From CAZLMG01 sp964560765 (GTDB lineage Bacteria > Bdellovibrionota_B > Oligoflexia > Oligoflexales > CAZLMG01), in the NCBI GenBank assembly GCA_964560765.1, contig CAZLMG010000031.1, positions 1 through 48,963 of the forward strand: a DNA stretch of 48,963 nucleotides. The letters are read 5' to 3'. Both the position numbers and the translations under genes were made by a program. The notes under the pieces were generated by a model that saw only the letters and a list, made by a program, of their open reading frames with translations, made no database searches and was not told where the DNA came from. This document shows, piece after piece, positions 25,483 to 33,617 of this stretch (position 1 is its first letter; the number at the start of each line of letters is the position of its first letter).

Positions 25483-26814
25483 GTGTCTAGTCCAGGAGAA
25501 GAGACTCGCGTGCAGCCGATGGCCTTGGAGGAAGATGGCGCCGCATCCGGCACATCTATCGGCTTAGGGGGACCTGGTCGGGGCCCGGCCGTAACCCAAA
25601 TCGACTTGTGGGATATCGGCGCCGGCGCCAATTCAGGTTCTACTGGCATTTCCCAGCCATCAGCTGTGATTCCGACGCAGTTTATGCTTGCCGATCAGGC
25701 GCAGCAGCAAAAGACGCGTCGGGTGTTCTACCTTTCCGCCGCGTTTGGCCTGCTGGTAGCTTTAGGAATTATCCTGCTGGCGAAACCAGCGGCTCCGGAT
25801 ATGGAGCAGGGCTTCGGTAGTGACGAGGGGCTTTGGGCATGGTTAGTCGACAAAGTTGAAACGTTCTTATCCGGCGTGCCGGCCACACCGCCTCCCATCG
25901 TGGCGCAACAGGTTTCGACACGAGCACCGCCAGTTGACACGGGGCCGGTGCGTTTAGTTCAAGTGGTTGAGGGGAATCCCTATTGGGCGCTGCCAAACCG
26001 CATCGCCGGACAAGTTGTGCCCCTTGGGCGCATGTGGTCAGCGGACGAGGAGGAAGGTTACCGTCAGGCGCTGACCAGTCGGTATGTTTACCAGCGTTTC
26101 AAGGCCGTTCAGGACATTCGGCAGGGCCGCCTTCGCGGCAGCGAGGCCATCCTCTACGATGCCCTGGCCGAGAAGAAATTCTGGACGCGTATGGAAGCCG
26201 TGATCGGACTCGCTGAATTTGGGATTCCGGTTGACCTATCCATGGTCGAGAAAGCGCTGGGTAACGCTCGTTCCAGTCTTGTCGCCAATTACTTTCGTCG
26301 TTTTTCTGTCGAGGCTTCGCCTGGTGCGCTGTACATTCTGCGACAGGCGATCCGCTTGGTGGACGAACGTGCTAGGCTTTCTGCTCTGCGCTCATTGGCG
26401 CAGCACGAGGACCCATTTCGGGAATTGTATCTAGCGGCAGCTCTGCAGGACCCTAGCCGACGTGTGAAGCAGTGGACGGAAAACGAATTGATGATGCGGC
26501 CCATCGATCCGCGAAAGATGGGATATTTCTCGCAAGTTATCCAGGGCTACGAAAATTTCCGTGAAGATGGTGCGGTGCAGTCGCTACGCGCAGCGCAGAG
26601 CGTAGCGCGCGGCCGAGCCGCCACTGCGGGGGCAACGGCGAACGGAACTTCGGCGAACTATGCTCGGGAAGTGGAAGTTGAGTCGGCACCCGAGCCGGAA
26701 GCTGAAAAGGTCGAAATCTATCAGCAGCAAGGTGTCAAGCAGCCGCGCTTAACGCCCCAGTTGGACGATGGATTCGAAGAACTCGAGGCGATCGAGATCA
26801 TAGAAGAGATTTAA
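25483..26814 (+). CDS. Single-pass membrane protein with HEAT-like repeats
   Basis: The 443-residue protein has a disordered, Gly/Pro-rich cytoplasmic N-terminus of about 80 residues, one membrane helix (about 83-102, VFYLSAAFGLLVALGIILLA), a Pro-rich linker, and a helical domain of about 170 residues made of HEAT/PBS-like repeats (YQRFKAVQDIRQGRLRGSEAILYDALAE; WTRMEAVIGLAEFGIPV; ARLSALRSLAQHEDPFRELYLAAAL). The C-terminal tail is acidic (ELEAIEIIEEI). The start is GTG with AGGGAGG 5 nt upstream. No specific family or function recognised. Confidence 0.75.
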   Translation: MSSPGEETRVQPMALEEDGAASGTSIGLGGPGRGPAVTQIDLWDIGAGANSGSTGISQPSAVIPTQFMLADQAQQQKTRRVFYLSAAFGLLVALGIILLAKPAAPDMEQGFGSDEGLWAWLVDKVETFLSGVPATPPPIVAQQVSTRAPPVDTGPVRLVQVVEGNPYWALPNRIAGQVVPLGRMWSADEEEGYRQALTSRYVYQRFKAVQDIRQGRLRGSEAILYDALAEKKFWTRMEAVIGLAEFGIPVDLSMVEKALGNARSSLVANYFRRFSVEASPGALYILRQAIRLVDERARLSALRSLAQHEDPFRELYLAAALQDPSRRVKQWTENELMMRPIDPRKMGYFSQVIQGYENFREDGAVQSLRAAQSVARGRAATAGATANGTSANYAREVEVESAPEPEAEKVEIYQQQGVKQPRLTPQLDDGFEELEAIEIIEEI

Positions 26815-27196
26815 TCGGTCATAATCCCTCGTACGACCGAGCGCATTCTCATAATCCCTCGTACGACCGAGCGCATTCTCATCATTGAGGATTGGTGTCC
26901 GTCTCGGTCATCCCTTGCCGCCCCCCTGACCCCAGAGTCGTCAAGTCGGGCACATGCACTCAACTGGCGGAGAGGGCGGAAGTCTGTCTAACTTTTCGAC
27001 AGGCGTTGCGATCGTCACAGGTGCAGTTTGATGGTTCCACGTTACACCCGCGAATATACCCAAATAGTTCTGGTCTTGTACCGGCATCAACCTTGCTCAG
27101 GTGCTGATCTCCCCGCGGCATTTGGTCCCGCTGGTGTGGGAAGAAGACTCGTTGTTGTTGCTGCTGTTGTCGCTATTGTGGATGTGGAGGCTGTTG
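26815..27196. other. Gene-free stretch with a tandem repeat
   Basis: About 380 nt between the HEAT-like gene and the pentapeptide lipoprotein gene. It holds the 30-bp tandem duplication described separately and a small inverted repeat CTGTC/GACAG near 26983-27001. Otherwise nothing is visible. A frame is open from 27101 into the next gene, but its Leu-rich reading lies upstream of the chosen start. The promoter of the next gene must be here, but no convincing hexamers were found. Confidence 0.4.
26821..26880. repeat. Two perfect tandem copies of a 30-bp unit
   Basis: Bases 26821-26850 and 26851-26880 are identical. Each unit starts ATAATCCCTC and ends GCGCATTCTC. Within it lies the 8-bp palindrome TCGTACGA, flanked as CTCG...CGAG. 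It starts 6 nt after the stop of the HEAT-like gene. There is no spacer between copies, so it is not CRISPR-like. Confidence 0.9.
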
Positions 27197-28723
27197 ATGT
27201 TGGTTGGCCGAAGTTGTGGTGGTCGAGCGCTGCTTTGGGGCGTCCTCGCCCTGTCCGTTGGGTGTATCAATACGAGCAGCGGCGGATCCAAGAAAAAGAA
27301 TCCCGAAAATAAAGCTCCGAACATGCCAACTGGGCTACAAGCTCGGTATAACGAGAGCACGGGCAAATGCGTCGATAGCCGCGGCGAAACAGCCTACAAT
27401 AAGGGCCAATTTGTTGAGTGCGGTTTCATCAACAAGGAAACGCACACGAACAAAGACCTCACCGGAGCCAACCTGCGCGGTCTCTTCGTCGCCTATAGCG
27501 ATATTTCCCATGCCAAGTTAGATGGTGCCGATTTGACGGGTGCCATGTTCTTGGAAGCGGATGCAAGTTATTCCTCTTTGCAAGATGCGAAGCTGGTCGA
27601 TGTCTTGGCAGCAAAGCTCGATTTGACCAGCGCCGACGCGCAGCGGGCGATCTTTATTGGCAAATTTGAAAATGTTGATCTGACGATGGCCAAGTTGCAG
27701 GGAGCGGTGCTGTCGGACGCCCGTGCTATGTCGTACGGCGCTCGTGGTCGAACCAGTACCTGGGTCGAGAACACCTGGAAATGGGCGGAAATCAATCATC
27801 GCACGGTGTTGCCCTTTTCTTTGGATAAGGTCGCCGAATATCTCATGTTCATGGATGCAGATGGATCCGACATGAGCATCGACACCCTCGGCGGGCAACC
27901 GGCGCGGATCGAACTGGAGTGGATCAGTGCCGAGAGAAAGCTGACGGGGCACGAGCGCGCACTTGTTGCTAGCGATTTACGCGGAATGTCGTCGTTTAAT
28001 TTTGCCAAGAGCGATACCTGGTTCGACCGCGCCTTTGGTGCTGATGTTGGTAATTCCATCATTCGTTACATAGACGATCGTTTCGACTATATTTTTTCGG
28101 GCACGAGCGGCGGCGACGATAATACGATCGCCAGCAATCCGAGCATCTCGACGTGGATGGTGGCGTCCATTGGGCAGTATGCGAAAGATAACGGCCTTCG
28201 TCTGAGTGTCGAGGACTACTGGGAAGTGAATGGCGTCAAGCGCACGGTGACCACGAACTTTGACGGAGCCATGAAAATTGGCAAAGCCTACGTCGCGGGT
28301 AAGAACTATTACATCGAAAGAATGAAGACTTTGATCCACGAGGCTCGCCATTCCGATTGCACAACGCCGCTCACAGCTGCCGATGCCAAAGCCGCGATCA
28401 GCGCCAAGAATATTGATTCGCTCATCGAGACCATGACCCAACGTTCCTGTGGTCACATGCATGCCAAGTGCCCCGTGGGGCATGATTTAGCTGGACAGTA
28501 CGCCTGCGACAGCGGAGCATGGGGAGCCTATGCTTTCGGCGCGATTTTCTTTGAGAAATTGGCCAAGGACTGCAGCGACGGTTGTTCGGAAGTCGAGCGG
28601 CAAATTGCACTGCTGGGCGAGAAAGAGGCCAAGACGCGCGTACTGAAGGTGGAAGAGGTGTGGGGAGGTCAGCTAGGGACGCCTTCCATTCCGCAGGCGA
28701 TTCCGGCGAAAGTGGCTCCTTAA
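27197..28723 (+). CDS. Pentapeptide-repeat lipoprotein with an HExxH metalloprotease-like motif
   Basis: The 508-residue protein starts MLVGRSCGG; TGGAGG lies 6 nt before the ATG. A signal segment (ALLWGVLALSVGC) puts Cys23 as the lipid site. After a Ser/Gly/Lys linker, about residues 86-175 are pentapeptide repeats (DLTGANLRGLFVAYSDIS; KLDGADLTGAMF; DLTMAKLQGAVL), predicting a right-handed quadrilateral beta-helix. Residues 175-500 form a second domain with LIHEARHSDC at about 379-388, where HEARH (381-385) fits the HExxH zinc-peptidase motif, plus several nearby Cys (RSCGHMHAKCPVG, YACDSG, KDCSDGCSEV). Zinc binding and peptidase activity are inferred. The next gene follows after 23 nt. Confidence 0.8.
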   Translation: MLVGRSCGGRALLWGVLALSVGCINTSSGGSKKKNPENKAPNMPTGLQARYNESTGKCVDSRGETAYNKGQFVECGFINKETHTNKDLTGANLRGLFVAYSDISHAKLDGADLTGAMFLEADASYSSLQDAKLVDVLAAKLDLTSADAQRAIFIGKFENVDLTMAKLQGAVLSDARAMSYGARGRTSTWVENTWKWAEINHRTVLPFSLDKVAEYLMFMDADGSDMSIDTLGGQPARIELEWISAERKLTGHERALVASDLRGMSSFNFAKSDTWFDRAFGADVGNSIIRYIDDRFDYIFSGTSGGDDNTIASNPSISTWMVASIGQYAKDNGLRLSVEDYWEVNGVKRTVTTNFDGAMKIGKAYVAGKNYYIERMKTLIHEARHSDCTTPLTAADAKAAISAKNIDSLIETMTQRSCGHMHAKCPVGHDLAGQYACDSGAWGAYAFGAIFFEKLAKDCSDGCSEVERQIALLGEKEAKTRVLKVEEVWGGQLGTPSIPQAIPAKVAP

Positions 28724-28746
28724 TTTTCCAAGTGTTGAGGTTTACG

Positions 28747-29424
28747 GTGACGCAAGGTGTGCTCTGGCGAGTTTTGGTGGTGGCCGCGTGCATCATGTTG
28801 ATCACCGTCTGGGTTTCATTCCTGCAAAAGCATCATGGCGAGCAGTCTGCGCGGATAGAAGTTCTTTCTGGTACGGATGTCGCTCCTGGTGTTGATGCTG
28901 GCGGGGGAGGCGATGCTGTTTCCGACCTGTCCAATGCCAACCTAACTGGTTACGAGGGAGAGTATTCTGCCGAAGTCGAGCGGGCCGATCCCGACGAGGT
29001 CGATGCGGTAACCATGGAGCTGCACGATCGCCTGGATGTGGACGGCGAAGCCGCTTCGGATGCGCCCGATGGACGCGCTCCTGCGACGATCACCCAGGCC
29101 GCGCCATCTATTCAGACTTACCGCAAAGAATTTGCCGGCGACGAGCATGGGTCGATGACGCCTAGCATGCGGCGCTTTGCTGAAGGCATGGCTGGTCGAA
29201 TGGAGAGGGGAATTGCCGATTCAGAAACGGGAGCGAAGCTCTTTGTCGAATTGCGAGCCTGCGCCCTAGTCGAGGCTGCAAAAGCTCCGCGCTCTGTGCG
29301 CGCAACTTGTGCAGAAAATGCCTTGCGCTTGGCCAGGACCCATCCGACCTTACAGGCGCAGGGCGTCGCGTTGCGCGGCGAACTTCCTAAGGACATCGCC
29401 GTCCTCTTGCATCAAGAAAATTAG
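28747..29424 (+). CDS. Membrane-anchored periplasmic protein of unknown function
   Basis: The frame is open from within the preceding gene, but TGAGG (28736-28740) and 6-nt spacing point to GTG at 28747, giving 225 residues. The N-terminal helix (LWRVLVVAACIMLITVWVSFLQ) is an uncleaved anchor or signal. A Gly/Asp/Glu-rich linker runs to about residue 100, and the helical C-terminal domain (MTPSMRRFAEGMAGRMERG; GAKLFVELRACALVEAAKAPRSVRATCAENALRLARTHP) has two Cys. It is likely co-transcribed with the HExxH lipoprotein. Its TAG stop overlaps the stop of the convergent subtilase gene. Function unknown. Confidence 0.65.
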   Translation: MTQGVLWRVLVVAACIMLITVWVSFLQKHHGEQSARIEVLSGTDVAPGVDAGGGGDAVSDLSNANLTGYEGEYSAEVERADPDEVDAVTMELHDRLDVDGEAASDAPDGRAPATITQAAPSIQTYRKEFAGDEHGSMTPSMRRFAEGMAGRMERGIADSETGAKLFVELRACALVEAAKAPRSVRATCAENALRLARTHPTLQAQGVALRGELPKDIAVLLHQEN

Positions 29425-30881
29425 GGTAAGCGTAAAACGGGTGGAATCCAAGGCGCAAAGGGCAACTCGGGACATTTACGTCCAGCCTGCATGATGCGCA
29501 GGCATTGGCGCTCGTCATAGCTTTGCAGCATGGGCGCAACGGCAATACGCTGCATCAGAATCTCCGTTTTCAGAGCCCGCGTCGTCTTTACGCCGGTTGA
29601 CGACTGATATGCCGCCAATGCTCCTACTGCGATAGCTGTGGCCGCCGATGTGCCATAAAACTCCTCGCCATTGTCAAATACGACTTTTGAGCGCAGAGCT
29701 ACTTCTGGCTTGCTGGCGCCCGTCCGTTCAATGCGTTTGAGGGCTGAATAGTCCACGTCGACAGCGCCAACGGTCAGCACCTCGGGGTTGTCTGCAGGGA
29801 TGAAAATTGAGCCATTGATCGAGCGATCTTGCATGGTGATTCCCGGGCCATCGATGGCGATACGCACGCGCAGGGTGATGGGCAGGGTCGCATTCTTGGT
29901 GGTCACGCGCACCCGAAAGTTGCCCTTGGCTAGAGTGCCGCGCAACACTTCTCGGGCGTGGATGCCGTATCCTAATTCTGCTTCATCATGCTTCAGGCCG
30001 TCTTGAATCAATTTTGCCACGGCCAGCGACTCACCCTTTTCGTCGATCAATTCGGCATCCAGATCCATGGCCGTTCGGTATTCCGTGCTGTCCGTGAAGT
30101 CGTTCCAAGAGACGACGATCTTGACCGGTGTTTGCTCCCTTTCGACTGAAAAACGCACGTACTCGCCTTCGTGGGGTAGGGCGATGTGACCACCAGGGGT
30201 GACGGTTGCCGGACCCTCAAAGTAGGTGCGACCGAAGTTGCCCGCAGCGTTGATCCACTGGACTCCCGCAGCGATGGCGCGGTTTACTTCAGCGTTGATA
30301 AAGCCCGTGCCGTTGCCGTTGCCACCGTACTCCCAAACCTGCGAGTAGAGCACGATATCCACATTACGGGCGATCACTTGATCGATGGCGTGCACCAAGT
30401 TGGTGTAGCCGTTGGTATTGAAGAGCAGGATCTCTGGTCCTGGGGTATGCGATTGAAAGGCGGTTGAGCCGGTGGCGACCGCATAGGCGATTTCCGCCAT
30501 GCGAGTGCCGTGGGGCGTCATCTGTTCTGGATTTTTCGGAGCGGGCTCGACGCGGATCGTATCGGGTAAGCGCTTGCCGCGGGAGGCTTCTAGACCCAGA
30601 AAACCATTATCGAGCACGGCGATGCGGATGCCGCGGCCACCGCCCTGTTGCTGATGCGAAGCCAGATTCAGGTCGCGAGTGATCTCATCGAGATTTGTTA
30701 AGGTCGTATCTAATGACGGCATGCCGTCCTGTGGGCGCTGCTGCTGTTGGGGGCCTTCTAGCTGTTCTTGCTGGGTACTATCGGTTGGGGTCTTGCTGTC
30801 GCTCGTTGGCTTTTCAGCGCAAGCCAAAAGGCTCGTCAGCACCACAAAACATGTAAACATGGTTGGGAGCTGACGAGCCAT
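29421..30881 (-). CDS. Subtilisin-like serine protease lipoprotein (S8 family)
   Basis: The 486-residue product begins with a lipoprotein signal (MFTCFVVLTSLLAC, Cys21). A Gln/Ser/Thr-rich linker with a QQQQ run follows to about residue 55. The peptidase domain has all S8 parts: Asp91 in IRIAVLDNGF, His124 in TPHGTRMAEI, the oxyanion Asn215 in NAAGNFG, and Ser412 in YGTSAATAIAVG. An insertion of about 150 residues between Asn215 and Ser412 looks like a beta-sandwich domain (VRFSVEREQTPVKIVVSWNDF). The ATG at 30881 follows AAGGAG by 8 nt; the longer reading upstream is an Arg/Trp-rich antisense artefact. Probably an active extracytoplasmic protease anchored to a membrane. Confidence 0.9.
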   Translation of the reverse strand: MARQLPTMFTCFVVLTSLLACAEKPTSDSKTPTDSTQQEQLEGPQQQQRPQDGMPSLDTTLTNLDEITRDLNLASHQQQGGGRGIRIAVLDNGFLGLEASRGKRLPDTIRVEPAPKNPEQMTPHGTRMAEIAYAVATGSTAFQSHTPGPEILLFNTNGYTNLVHAIDQVIARNVDIVLYSQVWEYGGNGNGTGFINAEVNRAIAAGVQWINAAGNFGRTYFEGPATVTPGGHIALPHEGEYVRFSVEREQTPVKIVVSWNDFTDSTEYRTAMDLDAELIDEKGESLAVAKLIQDGLKHDEAELGYGIHAREVLRGTLAKGNFRVRVTTKNATLPITLRVRIAIDGPGITMQDRSINGSIFIPADNPEVLTVGAVDVDYSALKRIERTGASKPEVALRSKVVFDNGEEFYGTSAATAIAVGALAAYQSSTGVKTTRALKTEILMQRIAVAPMLQSYDERQCLRIMQAGRKCPELPFAPWIPPVLRLP

Positions 30882-30964
30882 GAGTTCCACTCCTTTTGGC
30901 GGGCTGCGTGTGCCCGTTTTTTTGACTCGAAGTGCGGGCTTAACGCCCGCGAGACAGCTCGTGC

Positions 30965-31798
30965 CTAGAAATATGGGGTAGCAACGCCGCCACCAAATCC
31001 GCCGCCGATACCACCGACCCCGCCGATACCACCGACCCCGCCGATACCGCCGATACCGCCGACTCCAGCACCGTAGCCGTAACCAGTGCCACACCAGCTA
31101 TAGCCTCTGCAAAGTGGGCGACGGTAGTTGTAGTAGTTAAAGCCGCCGCGGTTGAAGCACCATGGTCGGCTGTACTGCCACCAAGCGCCCGTGTACGTCA
31201 TTGAAGATGCCATCGGACGGTACCAGTTATAGTATGGGCTGCCTTGGTTGCCCCAGTTATTGCCTGCGATATTTGTGTTGCCGTAGTTGTAGTAGTTCAC
31301 CGCAGTCTGATTTTGATAGTTCTGCTGATAGGGATTGTTGTTACCGGCATAGAAATCATTGCCGCCTTGCCCTGGATTGTTGAAACCCGCGCCAGCGCCG
31401 AGGCCTGCACCAGCTCCGTAGCCATAGCCGTACCAGCTTTGCGTCGAGGTATCGCCATCCAGGCTGTCGGTCGAGCCATCTTGGTTGATCTTGCGTCCTG
31501 CATCAAATGCCGCATCCAGGTTGCTTTCTTCGATCACACCATTGACCGCGACCATTTCTGAGCTATTGGGAATCTCTTTCCCTTGCGCATCAACCTTGAC
31601 CCGAACCATGACATTCTCGGGCAGCTTCTGATACTCAGCTTCGAGAGCGGCTTCTTTGGCGGGGTCAGCTTGTACGACTTTCAGACCTGCGTCGTTGCGA
31701 CGAACGGCTTCGTGGCTCTTGTCTGCCGAGTGGCTACCGCAGGCCGTAGCGAAGAGGGCCGCGACCGTAGCAACCGTCATCTTGGTGGAACGTTGCAT
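30965..31798 (-). CDS. Gly/Tyr/Asn-rich putative lipoprotein with GGIGG repeats
   Basis: The 277-residue protein starts MQRSTKMTV with AAGGAG 7 nt before the ATG at 31798. The signal TVAALFATAC gives Cys20 as the lipid site. About residues 21-115 are charged and ordered (AKEAALEAEYQKLPENVMVRVKVDAQGKEIP). From about 120 on it is low complexity: Tyr/Gly (SWYGYGYGAGAGLGAG), Asn/Gln/Tyr (NNNPYQQNYQNQTAVNYYNYGN), three Cys among aromatic residues (RPWCFNR, RPLCRGYSWCGTG), then GIGGIGGVGGIGG repeats and a terminal ATPYF. This suggests a surface-exposed fibrous or adhesive protein; no family is recognised. It is driven by a near-consensus promoter and so is probably highly expressed. Confidence 0.8.
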   Translation of the reverse strand: MQRSTKMTVATVAALFATACGSHSADKSHEAVRRNDAGLKVVQADPAKEAALEAEYQKLPENVMVRVKVDAQGKEIPNSSEMVAVNGVIEESNLDAAFDAGRKINQDGSTDSLDGDTSTQSWYGYGYGAGAGLGAGAGFNNPGQGGNDFYAGNNNPYQQNYQNQTAVNYYNYGNTNIAGNNWGNQGSPYYNWYRPMASSMTYTGAWWQYSRPWCFNRGGFNYYNYRRPLCRGYSWCGTGYGYGAGVGGIGGIGGVGGIGGVGGIGGGFGGGVATPYF

Positions 31799-31846
31799 AG
31801 AATGCTCCTTTAAGAATTGCGTGGACACATAGAAACAAGTGATGGG

Positions 31847-31875
31847 TTTATAATTAATTCCTTAAAATATGTCAA
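31847..31875 (-). promoter_or_regulatory. Near-consensus sigma70 promoter of the Gly/Tyr-rich lipoprotein gene
   Basis: Minus strand: TTGACA (31870-31875), a spacer of exactly 17 nt and TATAAA (31847-31852), about 48 nt before the ATG. It sits in an AT-rich stretch. This is the best promoter match seen in the window. Confidence 0.75.
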
Positions 31876-32008
31876 TACAATATTAATAAAACCATAGAAT
31901 ACTTAATAAGGGCGCGGATAAGGGGCTGGTTTTTTAATGGAAATTCAGACGAATGTTCTGTAGTTTTGGGGTTTTCGGACTCATTTTTCAGGCGGGTAAA
32001 AACTCAAT

Positions 32009-32758
32009 ATGGCAGACGAGCAGCAGCAAAAAGGCGAGCAAGAGGCGTTTTGGTCGTGGAGTAATCTAAGGTCGATTGCCGTACTTTTGGCTGTAATCTT
32101 CGCCTTCCGCTGGTCGGTGGCGGCTCCCTACCACGTGCCAACTCCATCTATGGAACCAACGATCAAGGTGGGCGATCGGGTCTTAGCAAACCACTTGGCC
32201 TATCATCTGCGCATGCCTTTTTCCGACATGGTGCTGGCGAGTTGGTCGGAGCCAAGGCGGGGTGATATCGTTGTTTTCCGCTCGAAGCTCAATCCTGACA
32301 TGAATCTCGTTAAGCGCATCGTCGCCGTCTCTGGCGATCATTTAGAGTTAAAGGGAAATACGCTGTATTTGAATGGCGAGGCGCAGGCCGTCGAAGACTT
32401 CAACTCCCGGCGCGAGGTGCTGGATGACATCACGGATCGGGCTGATTCCAAGTTCCTCTTTCAAGAAAAGTTGGGCAGCGACGTGACCCACTGGGTATTG
32501 CGCGATAAGTTGGTTTATACGCAACTTGGCTATGACCAAGTCACCAGCCTAGGTTCGATTACCGTTAAAGAAGGGCATGTCTTCGTCATGGGAGACAACA
32601 GGGATAATTCACAGGATTCGCGCTATTTCGGTGAAGTGTCCGTTCGCACCATTTATGGCAAGGCCACGCGCGTTCTGTGGAGTATGTACTTTCCGGGCGA
32701 GGCCTGGTTGCCGCACTTTCGCTTCTATCGCTTCGGGGCATCACTATATTTAGATTGA
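32009..32758 (+). CDS. lepB: Signal peptidase I
   Basis: An inner-membrane serine/lysine protease that removes signal peptides. The 249-residue protein has one N-terminal membrane helix (about 21-38), the catalytic Ser47 in TPSMEPT, Lys102 in LVKRIVAVSGD, and the box MGDNRDNSQDSRYFG near 195-209. An inserted segment between the Lys box and the GDNR box is typical of Gram-negative enzymes. GCGGG about 12 nt upstream is a poor ribosome binding site. No linked paralogue is visible. Confidence 0.96.
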   Translation: MADEQQQKGEQEAFWSWSNLRSIAVLLAVIFAFRWSVAAPYHVPTPSMEPTIKVGDRVLANHLAYHLRMPFSDMVLASWSEPRRGDIVVFRSKLNPDMNLVKRIVAVSGDHLELKGNTLYLNGEAQAVEDFNSRREVLDDITDRADSKFLFQEKLGSDVTHWVLRDKLVYTQLGYDQVTSLGSITVKEGHVFVMGDNRDNSQDSRYFGEVSVRTIYGKATRVLWSMYFPGEAWLPHFRFYRFGASLYLD

Positions 32759-32760
32759 GG

Positions 32761-32782
32761 ATCCCTCTGAAATCAGAGGGAT
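32761..32782. repeat. Perfect inverted repeat after lepB
   Basis: ATCCCTCTGA (32761-32770) and TCAGAGGGAT (32773-32782) separated by AA, beginning 2 nt past the lepB stop. There is no T-tract. It may be a terminator-like 3' hairpin or a protein-binding site ahead of the cytochrome gene. Confidence 0.6.
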
Positions 32783-32864
32783 AACCTGCGTGTTCTAAAG
32801 TTTTTCCGCAATTATACCGATAAGAGCAGGGTCGTGGACCGGGTCCCTGTCTTTCGGAGTTTCT

Positions 32865-33587
32865 ATGAAACCGCGGAATATGGTCGTCGTCGTGGCTGCT
32901 GTGGCGGGTCTCGTCTTCAGCTGTAAGGAAGAGCAAAAGCAATCTGCCAAGACGCCTTCGGTCAGCGCGACGTGCAATCCAAACCTGCCGACGTCGCAGT
33001 ATCAGAATACGACGCAGCAGCAGTATGGAACGCAACAGAACCCGTACGGCACAACCAACAACTATACCAATACCACGGGCAATTCAGTCTTTCTGCAAAA
33101 CACCTTTACGCAGCAAGGGCAGCAGGTCGTGTACGAAGGACAAGTGCAGCAAATTCTGCAGCAGTTCTGCGTTAACTGCCATGGTCAAAACGATGTCAAG
33201 AATCCCATGTGGAACTATCAGCTGGCTCAGCAGCGTGGCGCGGCCATCATCCGCACCTCGACAGGGTTTTCGCCGACCATGCCGCAAGGAGCGACGAAGT
33301 TAACGGAGCAGAATAAGCAGCTGCTCTTGGCTTGGCAGCAGGGTGGGTTCCTGGAACGCGCCGGTTCGACCACGACCACGGGTCAGTGGCCAACCACGAC
33401 GACACCAACGACGACGAATCCATACAATACAACCAACACCTATCAACAATATGGTTCGGCCAATCAGGTGCCTTGCAACACCAGCTATAACGGGCAGCAA
33501 CAGTACCAACAAAATACCCAGTATCCGCAGAATAACCAGTACCAGCAGCCCACGAATCAGTACCAGCAAAACACGTGGAACCCGTAG
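32865..33587 (+). CDS. Lipoprotein with a monohaem cytochrome c-like domain between Q/N-rich segments
   Basis: The 240-residue protein has a signal segment (MVVVVAAVAGLVFSC) with Cys20 as the lipid site. Residues 38-85 are rich in Gln, Asn, Thr and Tyr. The middle part (about 88-162) looks like a small class I cytochrome c: CVNCH at 102-106 for covalent haem, a helix after it, Met139 in SPTMPQGA as the likely axial ligand, and a closing helix LTEQNKQLLLAWQQGG. The tail (about 168-240) is again Thr/Gln/Asn/Tyr-rich (QYQQNTQYPQNNQYQQ). Haem binding is inferred from the motifs. Its terminator follows at 33618, so it is a single-gene unit after lepB. Confidence 0.8.
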   Translation: MKPRNMVVVVAAVAGLVFSCKEEQKQSAKTPSVSATCNPNLPTSQYQNTTQQQYGTQQNPYGTTNNYTNTTGNSVFLQNTFTQQGQQVVYEGQVQQILQQFCVNCHGQNDVKNPMWNYQLAQQRGAAIIRTSTGFSPTMPQGATKLTEQNKQLLLAWQQGGFLERAGSTTTTGQWPTTTTPTTTNPYNTTNTYQQYGSANQVPCNTSYNGQQQYQQNTQYPQNNQYQQPTNQYQQNTWNP

Positions 33588-33617
33588 TCCTCAAAGTGGT
33601 GGTGGGTGAAAATGCAG

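Noticed and set aside
26821..26880. CRISPR array
   Set aside because: Only two copies, directly adjacent with no spacer.
30985..31062. Minisatellite or CRISPR-like repeats
   Set aside because: Encodes the GGIGG/GGVGG repeats of the Gly-rich lipoprotein in frame; no spacers.
30882..31094. N-terminal Arg/Trp-rich extension of the subtilase
   Set aside because: It is another frame of the Gly-rich lipoprotein repeat and lies upstream of a well-supported start with lipoprotein signal.
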